Positions 9,093 through 17,799 of a DNA stretch of 55,182 nucleotides are shown here, one piece after another. The DNA lies in NCBI GenBank assembly GCA_902537215.1, contig CACBAM010000013.1:1-55182 (forward strand). Direction: 5' to 3'. The notes beneath the pieces were generated by a model. The model had not been told where the DNA came from, made no database searches, and saw only the letters and a program-made list of their open reading frames with translations. The first letter of the stretch is position 1; each line of letters begins with the position of its first letter. Both the position numbers and the translations under genes were made by a program. The stretch comes from an uncultured Alphaproteobacteria bacterium. GTDB taxonomy: Bacteria > Pseudomonadota > Alphaproteobacteria > Rhodobacterales > Rhodobacteraceae.

Positions 9093-9659
9093 TTAGAGTT
9101 TTAATTCTTGTATACTCTGTAGTTCATAGGGTGGAAGACTGTCAAGCATTTCCTTTGCTTTAACCTTTAAAAATGGATGTATCCAATCAGGCTGAAGATC
9201 ATCTAAGGGCTTTAAAAAAAATGTCCTTTCTTGCAGTCTTGGGTGAGGTAAAATTAATTCATTTGGCACTAGCCTTATTTGGTCTGATAAGTTCAAATTC
9301 AGCCATTCGTTAAAATACAACTTGCTGGGTAAAATTTGTTGATCGCATAGTAAAATATCGATATCGCAGGTCCTAGGTCCCCACCTCTCTTGGCGCTTTC
9401 TCCCATATTTATTCTCTAAACCAGAAGTAAAATTCAATAACTTTTTTGGTTTAAGTTTTGTGCTAAACCTGATCCCAACATTGACATATCTAGGATCTCT
9501 CTTATTCAGAAAGCTCGCAGAAATATACCATTTGCTCTCTAATAAAGACTCTATACTCGGGTTAGATCTTATTTCATCCACACATTTTTTAAGTGTTTCA
9601 GCACTATTGCCAAATTTACTTGATAAATTAGACCCCAACACAACAATATAATTATTCAT
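9093..9659 (-). CDS. folK: Hydroxymethyldihydropterin pyrophosphokinase
   Basis: Transfers pyrophosphate from ATP to 6-hydroxymethyl-7,8-dihydropterin in folate synthesis. The 188 residues contain VVLGSNLS at the N-terminus, the family signature ERWGPRTCDIDILL near 90-103 and LPHPRLQERTFFLKPL near 137-152. It is the most upstream gene of the rpoZ-rsh-era cluster, 19 bases before rpoZ, so it is likely read from the divergent folK/ispH interval at 9660-9716. Confidence 0.93.
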   Translation of the reverse strand: MNNYIVVLGSNLSSKFGNSAETLKKCVDEIRSNPSIESLLESKWYISASFLNKRDPRYVNVGIRFSTKLKPKKLLNFTSGLENKYGRKRQERWGPRTCDIDILLCDQQILPSKLYFNEWLNLNLSDQIRLVPNELILPHPRLQERTFFLKPLDDLQPDWIHPFLKVKAKEMLDSLPPYELQSIQELKL

Positions 9660-9716
9660 TTTCTCTCGCTTTTTAAAAAGATAGTGTTTTTATAAAAAAA
9701 AGTATACGCTTTACCC

Positions 9717-10673
9717 ATGACGAATGCGCTTAAAACCACAGCTGTAAAGACGATACATTTGGCTAATCCAAGGGGTTTCTGTGCTGGTGTTGACAGAGCT
9801 ATAGAGATGGTAGAGCTAGCGTTAAAAAAATGGGGATCACCTATTTATGTCAGGCATGAAATAGTCCATAACAAACATGTTGTTCACGACCTTAAAAAGA
9901 AGGGTGCTGTGTTCGTTGAGGAATTGAATGAGTGCCCTGTAGACCGACCTGTAATATTTTCTGCCCATGGTGTGCCCAAAGCGGTCCCAGAGGAGGCAGA
10001 AAAAAGGCAAATGCTATTTGTCGATGCTACTTGTCCCTTGGTAACGAAAGTTCACAATGAAATCAAAAGATACTATGACAAAGGTTATAAAATAATAATG
10101 ATAGGGCATCGTGGACATCCTGAAACAATTGGTACTATGGGTCAACTGCCGGAGGGCGAGGTTTTGTTGGTTGAGAATACGGCAGACGTGGAGAGAATTG
10201 ACCCATCTCAATATCCAAAGTTAGCTTATGTTACTCAAACAACTCTATCTGTAGATGATACCAAAGAGATAGCTCAAGCTTTGAACAAAAAGTTCCCGTC
10301 AATAGAAAACCCAAAGAAAGAAGATATCTGCTATGCCACTACTAATAGACAAGAGGAAGTCAAGCGACTTGTAAAAAACGTCGACTTAATGTTGGTTGTG
10401 GGGTCAGAAAACTCATCTAATTCTCAGAGATTGGTTGATGTAGCAAAAACGAGTGGATGTAAAGCGTCTTACTTAATTGAGGATCATAAAAAAATTGATT
10501 GGGTAAAAATTAAAGAAGCCAATTCCATAGGGATTACCTCAGGAGCATCAGCGCCAGATCATTTGGTTAAAGAGGTAATAAGTAGCATTCAAGAAAAGTT
10601 TGATACGAGTTTGGTTTATGATACTACGAAAAAAGAGACTATTGAATTTAAAGTCCCACTCGCATTGAGGTAA
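9717..10673 (+). CDS. ispH: 4-Hydroxy-3-methylbut-2-enyl diphosphate reductase
   Basis: Last enzyme of the MEP pathway, an iron-sulfur enzyme converting HMBPP to IPP and DMAPP. Three conserved cluster cysteines are visible: Cys22 in [12 protein letters not shown], one in [11 protein letters not shown] near 105, and one in [10 protein letters not shown] near 207. The catalytic histidine region SAHGVP and the late motif [10 protein letters not shown] are present. At 318 residues it is full length. It starts a plus-strand group with the DUF3429 gene (1-base gap) and rnhA. Confidence 0.97.
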   Translation: MTNALKTTAVKTIHLANPRGFCAGVDRAIEMVELALKKWGSPIYVRHEIVHNKHVVHDLKKKGAVFVEELNECPVDRPVIFSAHGVPKAVPEEAEKRQMLFVDATCPLVTKVHNEIKRYYDKGYKIIMIGHRGHPETIGTMGQLPEGEVLLVENTADVERIDPSQYPKLAYVTQTTLSVDDTKEIAQALNKKFPSIENPKKEDICYATTNRQEEVKRLVKNVDLMLVVGSENSSNSQRLVDVAKTSGCKASYLIEDHKKIDWVKIKEANSIGITSGASAPDHLVKEVISSIQEKFDTSLVYDTTKKETIEFKVPLALR

Positions 10674-10674
10674 A

Positions 10675-11106
10675 ATGTTTCATAGAGTACCAAAAAGCGT
10701 AATGCTTGCAAGTTTTCTTGGGCTCATTCCGATATTGGTGGGACTTGCTTCGACCTTTAAAATCGGTCTGAGTGAAAGCTTGAAAGAAGAATTGATTAGG
10801 ATCGCAATAATCTATAGTGGATTTATTCTTTCTTTTATGAGTGGTTGTGTGTTCTACATCTCATCACTTGATAGGGAAAGAGTATTTTTACTTTGGTTTA
10901 GTATTGTACCAGTCCTACTAGCACTTTTGTCAGTTGTTGTACCCTTCATGCAAAGCTTTGTAATTGCTTTGGGGTTTCTTATAGTTTTAGAAATTGAAAG
11001 AAAATTATATAAATTTAAAACTTTACCCGAATGGTGGCTTAACTTACGATTTCCAATGACAACTATAGTAGTATTTTTACTAATTTTCATGGGTTTCCGA
11101 ATTTAA
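10675..11106 (+). CDS. DUF3429 family membrane protein
   Basis: A 143-residue membrane protein with four or five hydrophobic segments (about 8-25, 43-63, 70-110, 126-142). The pattern IYSGFILSFMSGCVFYI near residue 46 and the ending LPEWWLNLRFPMTT near 116 resemble the DUF3429 family, which has no known function. It is packed between ispH and rnhA with gaps of 1 and 3 bases, so it is almost certainly co-transcribed with both. In many alphaproteobacteria this slot is held by homoserine kinase thrB. Confidence 0.68.
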   Translation: MFHRVPKSVMLASFLGLIPILVGLASTFKIGLSESLKEELIRIAIIYSGFILSFMSGCVFYISSLDRERVFLLWFSIVPVLLALLSVVVPFMQSFVIALGFLIVLEIERKLYKFKTLPEWWLNLRFPMTTIVVFLLIFMGFRI

Positions 11107-11109
11107 AAG

Positions 11110-11577
11110 ATGAGAGTAAAAGCTTATACAGATGGAGCATGTAGCGGAAACCCAGGACCTGGGGGATGGGGTGTTTATTTAGTAGCTGAAAATAATGTAG
11201 GTGAAATCGTAAAAGAAGAAGTCCTCTATGGAAAAAACAAAGAAACAACTAATCAAATAATGGAACTAACAGCCGCTATACAAGCTCTAGAAAGCTTAAA
11301 AAGAAAAAACGTCGAAATTACCATTTTCACCGACAGTAAATATGTTATAGACGGAATAACAAAATGGATTTTTGGATGGCTTAAAAATAATTGGAGTACA
11401 GCTTCTAAAAAACCAGTTGCTAATCGTTTATTATGGGAAGAACTTTTGAATTTGACAAAAAATCAAAATGTTGAGTGGGTATGGGTAAAGGGTCATGCCG
11501 GAATAGTCGGAAATGAGAAAGCCGACTCACTTGCTGTAAAAGGGCGTGAAGAAGCATTTAATGAGTTGATTGGTTAA
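11110..11577 (+). CDS. rnhA: Ribonuclease HI
   Basis: Degrades the RNA strand of RNA-DNA hybrids such as R-loops and primer remnants. The 155-residue protein has the catalytic acidic residues in order: Asp8 in KAYTDGACSGNPGPGGWG, Glu in IMELTAAIQAL near 50, Asp in IFTDSKYVIDGI near 73, and Asp in GNEKADSLA near 138. The VKGHAG loop histidine is also present. Its last 20 bases overlap the 3' end of fmt on the opposite strand. Confidence 0.96.
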   Translation: MRVKAYTDGACSGNPGPGGWGVYLVAENNVGEIVKEEVLYGKNKETTNQIMELTAAIQALESLKRKNVEITIFTDSKYVIDGITKWIFGWLKNNWSTASKKPVANRLLWEELLNLTKNQNVEWVWVKGHAGIVGNEKADSLAVKGREEAFNELIG

Positions 11578-12478
11578 CGGAATCACCTTTTTTGAATTTA
11601 AAGCCTCTAAGCAAGTCACTCACGCTCATCACGTCTTTACCTTGCCTCTGAATTTCAAGAATATTCAATGCTTTCTTCCCACATGCTATAGTCAAATTTT
11701 CATTAATAATTGTGCCAGCTTTTCCGTTACCTTCCACTACTTCAGCGCTAAATACTTTGAAGCGCTCTTTTTTATATTCGAACCAGGCGCCTGGTTTAGG
11801 CGCTAAGCCCCTAATTCTAGCCTCTAAGGCAGAGGCTTGACTATTAAAGTCTAACTTTGCATCCAATTTTTTAATCTTGGGGGCATAACTAATAAACTTT
11901 TCATTTTGTAATATTTCCTCGCTTGAATTAATGTTATTAAGTGTTTTCAACAGATTTTTCGCCCCAATTTCGCTCAGAACTCGATGCAACGACCCAAAAG
12001 TTTCCGAATGATCAAGCATTACTTTCTCTTGACGCAATATAGGCCCGGCGTCTAGCTCTTCACTCATTTTGATTATGGTTACTCCAGTATAAGGATCTTT
12101 ATTAAAAATCGCATGATTTATAGGGGCTGCTCCCCGCCAAAAAGGCAAAAAAGAGCCATGGACATTTATTGAAAATTCTTTTGGAATTTCTAATACTTTC
12201 CTAGGTAAAATCAGTCCATATGCTACCACTACCAGAAAATCAGGATTGTAACTCTCTAAGACAGCTAATACATCTGGGTCATTGAATGTTTGTGGTTGCT
12301 CTACCTTTAGACCTTGAGAGAATGCAAACTCTGCTAGCGGAACCTCCTTATACCGCTTACCCCTACCTGCTTTTCGTGGGGGTTGGCTATATACCGCCTG
12401 CACATCATATTGCGCTTGTTTTAAAATCCGAAGTGATGGAATTGCAAATGACGATGAGCCCATGAATACAATCTTCAC
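11558..12478 (-). CDS. fmt: Methionyl-tRNA formyltransferase
   Basis: Formylates initiator Met-tRNA using 10-formyl-tetrahydrofolate. The 306-residue protein shows KIVFMGSSSFAIPSL at the N-terminus, the catalytic stretch INVHGSFLPFWRGAAPI near 105-121 and SEELDAGPIL near 142. A C-terminal tRNA-binding domain follows after about residue 205, with RGLAPKPGAWF. It begins 2 bases after def, the usual paired deformylase. It converges on rnhA with a 20-base overlap. Confidence 0.96.
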   Translation of the reverse strand: MKIVFMGSSSFAIPSLRILKQAQYDVQAVYSQPPRKAGRGKRYKEVPLAEFAFSQGLKVEQPQTFNDPDVLAVLESYNPDFLVVVAYGLILPRKVLEIPKEFSINVHGSFLPFWRGAAPINHAIFNKDPYTGVTIIKMSEELDAGPILRQEKVMLDHSETFGSLHRVLSEIGAKNLLKTLNNINSSEEILQNEKFISYAPKIKKLDAKLDFNSQASALEARIRGLAPKPGAWFEYKKERFKVFSAEVVEGNGKAGTIINENLTIACGKKALNILEIQRQGKDVMSVSDLLRGFKFKKGDSVNQSTH

Positions 12479-12480
12479 GT

Positions 12481-12999
12481 TTATTCCTTATTTTCTTTTT
12501 TAGAAGATTTTTTCATTTTATTCTTCACTAGGATCTTTTTCATGGGACGAAGGTGATCTATAAAGAGCTTTCCATTTAAATGGTCTAATTCATGCTGAAA
12601 ACAAGTTGACCACAGATCGTCATATGTATTTCTTTCCAAAACCCCATTAATATCTTGATACAACACCTTAATAACTTTTGGCCTTGATATCTCCTCTGTG
12701 ATTCCAGGGATAGACAAGCATCCCTCTTTATATGAGCCCATCTCCTCAGATTGATACTCTATCTCTGGGTTAATCACAATTCTACAATCCTTTTCTTCAT
12801 CTTCTCGAGAGCAATCCATTACAAATATTCTTTTGTTTATACCTATTTGCGGAGCAGCCAACCCCACACCGTCTGCATCATACATAGTATCGATTAGGTC
12901 TCTAGAAAGGCTAACTAGGCTTTCATCAAATTTTTCTATTTTAGTACTTTCTCGAAGCAAAAGAGGGTTTGGGTAAAGTAATATTTTTTTAATTGCCAT
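12481..12999 (-). CDS. def: Peptide deformylase
   Basis: Metalloenzyme that removes the formyl group from nascent proteins. All three motifs are present in the 172 residues: GVGLAAPQIG near 46-55, EGCLSIP near 92-98 (cysteine metal ligand) and QHELDHLNG near 133-141 (both histidine ligands and the catalytic glutamate). A lysine-rich tail ends the protein. It is first in the def-fmt pair and diverges from the PatB-like gene at 13070. Confidence 0.97.
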   Translation of the reverse strand: MAIKKILLYPNPLLLRESTKIEKFDESLVSLSRDLIDTMYDADGVGLAAPQIGINKRIFVMDCSREDEEKDCRIVINPEIEYQSEEMGSYKEGCLSIPGITEEISRPKVIKVLYQDINGVLERNTYDDLWSTCFQHELDHLNGKLFIDHLRPMKKILVKNKMKKSSKKENKE

Positions 13000-13025
13000 T
13001 TTGAATTTAAAACGAGTATTAGTAC

Positions 13026-13054
13026 TGGACTATATTTAAATAAATTCTTATACA
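13026..13054 (+). promoter_or_regulatory. Candidate sigma-70 promoter for the PatB-like gene
   Basis: A TGGACT hexamer at 13026-13031 is followed by 17 bases and TATACA at 13049-13054, a close sigma-70 arrangement. Transcription would start about 9 bases before the ATG at 13070, leaving little room for a Shine-Dalgarno, and none is obvious. Found by eye only. Confidence 0.35.
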
Positions 13055-13069
13055 TGACCCATCAGCTAA

Positions 13070-14236
13070 ATGATAGTTAATTTTGACAAATATATAGATA
13101 ATAGACACGCAAACCTGTCAAAGTTTGACGGGCTAAAAAGTTTATACGGTACAAGTAAAGACACTTGCATATCCATGTGGGTTGCTGACATGGATTTTAA
13201 TCCTCCAAAGTCTGTTATAAAAGCACTTGAAAAAGAAGTATCGCATGGCGTTTTTGGATACTATGGCAACAATAAGTCTTTCATCAACTCAGTAAAAACG
13301 TGGATGAAAAATAGGCATGATTGGGACATTTCTGAAGAATGGTGTTCTATAGTGCACGGCGTCAACTCCGGAATTGGCATGGGCTTGCGAGCGTTCTCGG
13401 ACCCGGGCGATCAAATATTACTTTTTTCCCCTATTTATTACTCTTTTTTTAATACAATCAAAAACAATGGACGAGTACCAAAAGAAATTCCTTTGAAAAT
13501 AGTCGAAGGTCAATATGAAGTAGATTTTAATGAGCTAGACAAAAACTTATCCGGTAAAGAAAAAATTATTATTTTTTGTAGCCCACATAATCCCGGTGGA
13601 AAAATCTGGAGTAAGGAAACGCTAACCACCTTAGCAGAGTTTTGCAGGAACAATAAAATCCTTATCTTTATGGATGAAATTCATCACGATTTAACCTACT
13701 CAGATAAACCCCACACCACTTTTCTAAAAGCAGTTCCTGAAGCGGAAAAAATAAGCCTTATCTTTACAGCAGCTACTAAGACATTTAACATCGCGGGGTG
13801 CCATACTGGAACAACAATAATTCCAAATCCTAAGCTTCGTTCAATCTATGATAGAGAACATGCAGCCTTCGGTAAAACACCAAATAGGTTCGGTATGATA
13901 ATGACGGAAGCAGCTTATAGTGGAGGAGAGGAGTGGCTAAACCAACTTATGCATTACTTAGAGAAAAACAAAAGGCTTTTTACTAACGCTCTGAGATTGC
14001 TTAATAACGTGAAAGTCTTTGATCTGGAGTCTACTTATCTAGCGTGGGTGGATTTTGGTCAATTAGATATTACTGAGTTAGAATTGAAAGACATGCTTAT
14101 AAAAGAGGCTGGAGTGGCCCCCAGTTTCGGGAGTGGTTTTGGCAAAAATTCTGGGAAATTTGCGAGGTTTAATATAGCTTGCAGGACCGAAATATTGGAT
14201 TTAGCTATCAACAGATTAACTAAAACATTTTTGTGA
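13070..14236 (+). CDS. PatB/MalY-type pyridoxal-phosphate C-S lyase or aminotransferase
   Basis: Fold-type I PLP enzyme of 388 residues. MWVADMDFNPP near 37 and the spacing of motifs place it with the MalY/PatB group, usually cystathionine beta-lyase-like enzymes that cleave C-S bonds and release thiols, pyruvate and ammonia. The PLP lysine lies in TAATKTFNIAG near residue 235. SPHNPGG near 170 and MDEIHHDL near 203 supply the usual cofactor contacts. Substrate cannot be told from sequence; a plain class I/II aminotransferase is the alternative. It precedes mcl1 on the same strand by 72 bases, which contain a separate promoter candidate. Confidence 0.8.
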   Translation: MIVNFDKYIDNRHANLSKFDGLKSLYGTSKDTCISMWVADMDFNPPKSVIKALEKEVSHGVFGYYGNNKSFINSVKTWMKNRHDWDISEEWCSIVHGVNSGIGMGLRAFSDPGDQILLFSPIYYSFFNTIKNNGRVPKEIPLKIVEGQYEVDFNELDKNLSGKEKIIIFCSPHNPGGKIWSKETLTTLAEFCRNNKILIFMDEIHHDLTYSDKPHTTFLKAVPEAEKISLIFTAATKTFNIAGCHTGTTIIPNPKLRSIYDREHAAFGKTPNRFGMIMTEAAYSGGEEWLNQLMHYLEKNKRLFTNALRLLNNVKVFDLESTYLAWVDFGQLDITELELKDMLIKEAGVAPSFGSGFGKNSGKFARFNIACRTEILDLAINRLTKTFL

Positions 14237-14241
14237 GTTTT

Positions 14242-14270
14242 TTGATTTACTTGTTGAGGTATATTATATA
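14242..14270 (+). promoter_or_regulatory. Candidate sigma-70 promoter for mcl1-accA
   Basis: TTGATT at 14242-14247 and TATATA at 14265-14270 are separated by exactly 17 bases. The ATG of mcl1 follows 38 bases later, with an AAGG Shine-Dalgarno near 14298. This would let mcl1 and accA be expressed apart from the PatB-like gene. Found by eye only. Confidence 0.45.
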
Positions 14271-14308
14271 AAAAATCATTAAAAGTTAAAAAAAAAGAAG
14301 GGTTTGAA

Positions 14309-15274
14309 ATGAGTTTTTTAATACAGCCACCTATTCCTGAAAGATTAAATAGATGCCAGCTATTTGGCCCAGGCTCGAGACCAGAACTTTTCGAAAAAAT
14401 GGCTTCCTCTCAGGCTGATGTCATTAATCTTGATCTAGAAGATAGTGTGGCACCTCCAAGCAAGGTTGAAGCGAGACAAAATATTTCAGAGGCTATAAGT
14501 AATATAGATTGGTCCGATAAGACTCTGTCGGTTCGCATAAATGGATTGGATACGGAGTATTGGGTCGATGACGTTTTGTCATTGGTCGATAATTCAATTG
14601 AAAGGTTAGACTGTATTATGATACCGAAGGTGGGTAATTCTAGCGATATATATACGGTAGACGCGCTCGTTACTGCTTTGGAAAAGAAAAATAAGCGAAA
14701 GAAAAGTCTGAAATTCGAAATAATTATTGAAACAGCAGCTGGAATTGAAAATATCAATGAGATCGCATTGGCCAGTGACCGTCTAGTAGCAATGAGTTTT
14801 GGCGTTGCGGATTATGCGGCTTCAATGGGAATGCAAACTACAAATATTGGCGGAACTCAAGAAGGGTATTATACGAACTCCGAAAATGGTGAAAAACTTT
14901 TTATGGACCCATGGCATCATCCTATGGTTGCTATGATTGCAGCTTGTAGGGCTAATGGGATTCTGCCAGTAGATGGCCCTTTTGGAGATATTTCTGATAA
15001 AGAAAATTATATTGCTCAAGCTAAAAGGTCTGCTACCCTCGGCATGTCGGGAAAATGGGCCATTCACCCTTCACAGGTTGAACTTGCAAATCAAGTATTT
15101 ACCCCCTCTGAGAAAGCAATAGAGAATGCAGAAGGCATCATCAGCGCAATGGAAGCTGCGGAGGCTAAAGGCGCTGGGGCAGCTGTTTTTAATGGAAAAT
15201 TAATTGATATAGCCTCAATTAAACAAGCGAAGGTGTTAATTGATCAACATAATAAAATAAAAAATACAAGTTAA
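14309..15274 (+). CDS. mcl1: L-malyl-CoA/beta-methylmalyl-CoA lyase
   Basis: CitE-like enzyme that reversibly cleaves beta-methylmalyl-CoA to glyoxylate and propionyl-CoA, and malyl-CoA to glyoxylate and acetyl-CoA, in the ethylmalonyl-CoA pathway. Over 321 residues it follows the rhodobacterial Mcl1 pattern: [19 protein letters not shown] (15-33), [12 protein letters not shown] near 40, [13 protein letters not shown] near 73, [14 protein letters not shown] near 136, [19 protein letters not shown] near 170, [10 protein letters not shown] near 211 and GKWAIHPSQ near 246. Ordinary citrate lyase beta chains lack several of these. Its stop overlaps the accA start in a TAATG junction. Confidence 0.9.
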   Translation: MSFLIQPPIPERLNRCQLFGPGSRPELFEKMASSQADVINLDLEDSVAPPSKVEARQNISEAISNIDWSDKTLSVRINGLDTEYWVDDVLSLVDNSIERLDCIMIPKVGNSSDIYTVDALVTALEKKNKRKKSLKFEIIIETAAGIENINEIALASDRLVAMSFGVADYAASMGMQTTNIGGTQEGYYTNSENGEKLFMDPWHHPMVAMIAACRANGILPVDGPFGDISDKENYIAQAKRSATLGMSGKWAIHPSQVELANQVFTPSEKAIENAEGIISAMEAAEAKGAGAAVFNGKLIDIASIKQAKVLIDQHNKIKNTS

Positions 15275-16233
15275 TGACAATTTATCTGGATTTTGAAAAA
15301 GATCTTGCAGAAATTCAAAGCAAGATATCAGACCTTGAAGGTCTACCAGATAGCTCGAGCAGCAAAAATATAAAAAATGAGATAAAGCTATTAAAGAGTA
15401 AAACCGTGGATATACTCAGTAATCTTTATGCTGACATGAGTCCTTGGCGAAAGTGTCAAGTAGCTAGACATCCTGAGAGACCACATACCACAGACTACAT
15501 CAACTACATAATAAGTGAATATACTCCTTTAAGCGGTGACCGAAATTTTGCAGAGGACCTTGCAATAGTTGGAGGTCTAGGTCGATTAGGAGATACTCCA
15601 GTAGTAGTAATAGGACACGAGAAAGGTAATTCTACAGAGAGTAGATTGAAGAGAAATTTTGGGATGGCTAGACCTGAAGGATATAGAAAAGCAGCTCGTC
15701 TTATGAAACTAGCTGACAAGTTTGGTCTCCCAATAATAACATTTATTGATACTCCGGGCGCATATCCTGGTAAAGGCGCTGAAGAAAGAGGCCAAGCCGA
15801 AGCTATAGCTAGGTCCACTCAAACCTGCTTAGAAGTGTCTGTTCCAATAATTTCAATTATTATAGGTGAGGGGGGTTCCGGTGGTGCAATAGCGATGGCG
15901 TCCGCAAATACATTAATAATGTTGGAGCACTCTATTTATTCTGTAATTTCTCCAGAAGGGTGCGCTTCTATTCTTTGGAAAAATTCCGATAAAATGAGAG
16001 AGGCTGCAGATGCACTAAAGTTAACTGCACAACATCTTAAAAAAATAGGTGTGGTAGACAAAGTGATCAAGGAACCCTTAGGTGGTGCGCACAGGGACAA
16101 AAACAAAGCTTTAGAGGAAGTTAAGAAAACCCTCTTGGAAGAACTTATTGCTTTTCAGAAAATAGACAGACAAAAAATCAAAAAACATCGGTCAGATAAA
16201 TATATAAACATGGGTTCTTTATCTAACCTTTAG
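15274..16233 (+). CDS. accA: Acetyl-CoA carboxylase carboxyltransferase subunit alpha
   Basis: With AccD it moves the carboxyl group from biotin to acetyl-CoA, making malonyl-CoA for fatty-acid synthesis. The 319 residues include [15 protein letters not shown] at the start, [14 protein letters not shown] near 65, the CoA-binding region [18 protein letters not shown] near 156, and [12 protein letters not shown] near 196. It shares one base with the mcl1 stop, so translation is probably coupled. The last 11 bases overlap plsC on the other strand. Confidence 0.96.
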   Translation: MTIYLDFEKDLAEIQSKISDLEGLPDSSSSKNIKNEIKLLKSKTVDILSNLYADMSPWRKCQVARHPERPHTTDYINYIISEYTPLSGDRNFAEDLAIVGGLGRLGDTPVVVIGHEKGNSTESRLKRNFGMARPEGYRKAARLMKLADKFGLPIITFIDTPGAYPGKGAEERGQAEAIARSTQTCLEVSVPIISIIIGEGGSGGAIAMASANTLIMLEHSIYSVISPEGCASILWKNSDKMREAADALKLTAQHLKKIGVVDKVIKEPLGGAHRDKNKALEEVKKTLLEELIAFQKIDRQKIKKHRSDKYINMGSLSNL

Positions 16234-16948
16234 CGACTTCTTCGTCACAAAGTTTTTGAGAATCTTCCTCTATCTTGCTCCTTATATAATTTAATTTGTG
16301 ATCTCCTTTTTTTGAATAATTTATTTTCTCGATAAAGTTAATCGACGCGTTAGAATTCTCTTTGAATTTACCACTTTTTGACCACGCGATGCCTGCATTC
16401 GTTGAAACTAAATATAGAGGACGATTAAGACTAGAGAATAAGAGCAAAACACCCTTCTTGTACTCTACTTTTTGTCCAGGTATAGTTCTTGTACCCTCAG
16501 GATAAATTACTAACTGACCCGATTGATTTCGAGCCTCCTTTGTAATTGCTTGTTTTAAAGCATGCCAACTTCTTGACTTATCGTTTCTTTTAACATTTAC
16601 ACATCCAATTTTTCTTGCGTATGTAGAAAGAACTGGAACCCAAGATAGTTCTGATTTCATTATAAATTTCGGCTCAGGTAAGACGTTTAATAAAATCAAA
16701 ACATCTAAAAAAGATTGGTGTTTTGAGCACACTATTGAAGCTCTATTATCTGGCACCACACCTTTTACCAAAATTTCTATATTATAAACTTTTTTTAAAA
16801 TCCAAAAAACTACTCGACAGTATAATTTGATTACCTTCAAAGCATTTTCTTTAGAGGTGCTGGCATAAGGTAGTAAAAATACTCCCATCACTCCCAAAAG
16901 AGTATAAATAATTAATCCAGTGCTGATATCTTTTAATCCACCCTTCAT
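16223..16948 (-). CDS. plsC: 1-Acyl-sn-glycerol-3-phosphate acyltransferase
   Basis: Membrane-bound acyltransferase making phosphatidic acid from lysophosphatidic acid. The 241 residues have an N-terminal hydrophobic segment (about 8-28), the catalytic HX4D motif in SKHQSFLD near residue 76 and the acceptor-site motif YPEGTR near 149. It diverges from the zinc-ribbon gene at 17047. In many alphaproteobacteria ftsE and ftsX lie between such a zinc-ribbon gene and plsC, but they are absent here. Confidence 0.9.
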   Translation of the reverse strand: MKGGLKDISTGLIIYTLLGVMGVFLLPYASTSKENALKVIKLYCRVVFWILKKVYNIEILVKGVVPDNRASIVCSKHQSFLDVLILLNVLPEPKFIMKSELSWVPVLSTYARKIGCVNVKRNDKSRSWHALKQAITKEARNQSGQLVIYPEGTRTIPGQKVEYKKGVLLLFSSLNRPLYLVSTNAGIAWSKSGKFKENSNASINFIEKINYSKKGDHKLNYIRSKIEEDSQKLCDEEVAKG

Positions 16949-17046
16949 TTATTGAACTTTCTTACTAATAATTCAGAATTTTATTTCAAAATTTATACTT
17001 TCACTTTATTATCACAGACTGTTGACTAGGGAAAATATATTAATTT

Positions 17047-17799
17047 ATGCACGTTTTCTGCCCTGATTGTAATGCTGAATACAAAGTTAATGAGAGATCG
17101 TCTCTAACTAAGACGGTTAAGTTTGTTTGTATTGAATGCGGAAGCTCCTGGGTCGACAAGTTTGAAAAGCTTGAAAAAACAAAAAGTCTAGCAACCGACT
17201 CGGTGGCATCTAAAAGTGATGGTGTGATTGAGAACGCAAACACAGAAGCAGGAAAAATTGAGCTGAACTCGTTAGCTCTTGAGGAAGTTCAAAATAGCTT
17301 TGGTAATCTTACTAATCGAATTGACCCAAAAAATAACTCCGAGACTGACCATATTTTCCAATTTGAGACAAGTGAGGGAAGTAATGCGATTGGGGAAGAG
17401 GGACCTTCTAAAACATTTCCAAAAATTAGAAGTAACCAAGAGAGCCCTGCTAACGAGGAAATTGAAGAAAGAGATGTAAAGGAAATAGAGATTGAGAGAA
17501 GACTCAAAGAGTCATCTGAACTTTTAAAGAAGGCTAAGCAACCAAACCTAGAAAATAAAGAGACGGTACCGAAAGAAAATAGCCCAAAGAGGCGAAAATT
17601 ATTAGTAACTTTATCAATCGTAATAATAATTAGTTTTTTTACCTATAACCTAACTATTTTGTTTCTAGAGGATATACTTAGAGAAGTACCGTTCGCGCCT
17701 GAGATTTTGTCACAAATTAGCCTTTATACTGCCATTTTCAAAGATATAATTTTAATAACTATTGAGAAGATACTAGATTTCATTCCCAATTTGGCATAG
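17047..17799 (+). CDS. MJ0042-type zinc-ribbon protein with one C-terminal membrane helix
   Basis: Protein of 250 residues. The N-terminus is a zinc ribbon with CPDC at 5-8 and CIEC at 28-31, spaced as in the MJ0042 domain. A long, acidic, low-complexity linker covers about 45-180. A basic stretch (PKRRK) then leads into a hydrophobic helix around 184-205 and a short hydrophobic tail, so the ribbon is probably cytoplasmic and tethered to the inner membrane. Molecular role unknown; families like this often sit beside cell-division or phospholipid genes. The 3' end overlaps lysA by 20 bases. Confidence 0.75.
   Translation: MHVFCPDCNAEYKVNERSSLTKTVKFVCIECGSSWVDKFEKLEKTKSLATDSVASKSDGVIENANTEAGKIELNSLALEEVQNSFGNLTNRIDPKNNSETDHIFQFETSEGSNAIGEEGPSKTFPKIRSNQESPANEEIEERDVKEIEIERRLKESSELLKKAKQPNLENKETVPKENSPKRRKLLVTLSIVIIISFFTYNLTILFLEDILREVPFAPEILSQISLYTAIFKDIILITIEKILDFIPNLA

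Noticed and set aside
17156-17580. Low-complexity acidic linker of the zinc-ribbon protein as a repeat element
   Set aside because: It is only compositionally biased; no exact repeat unit was seen.
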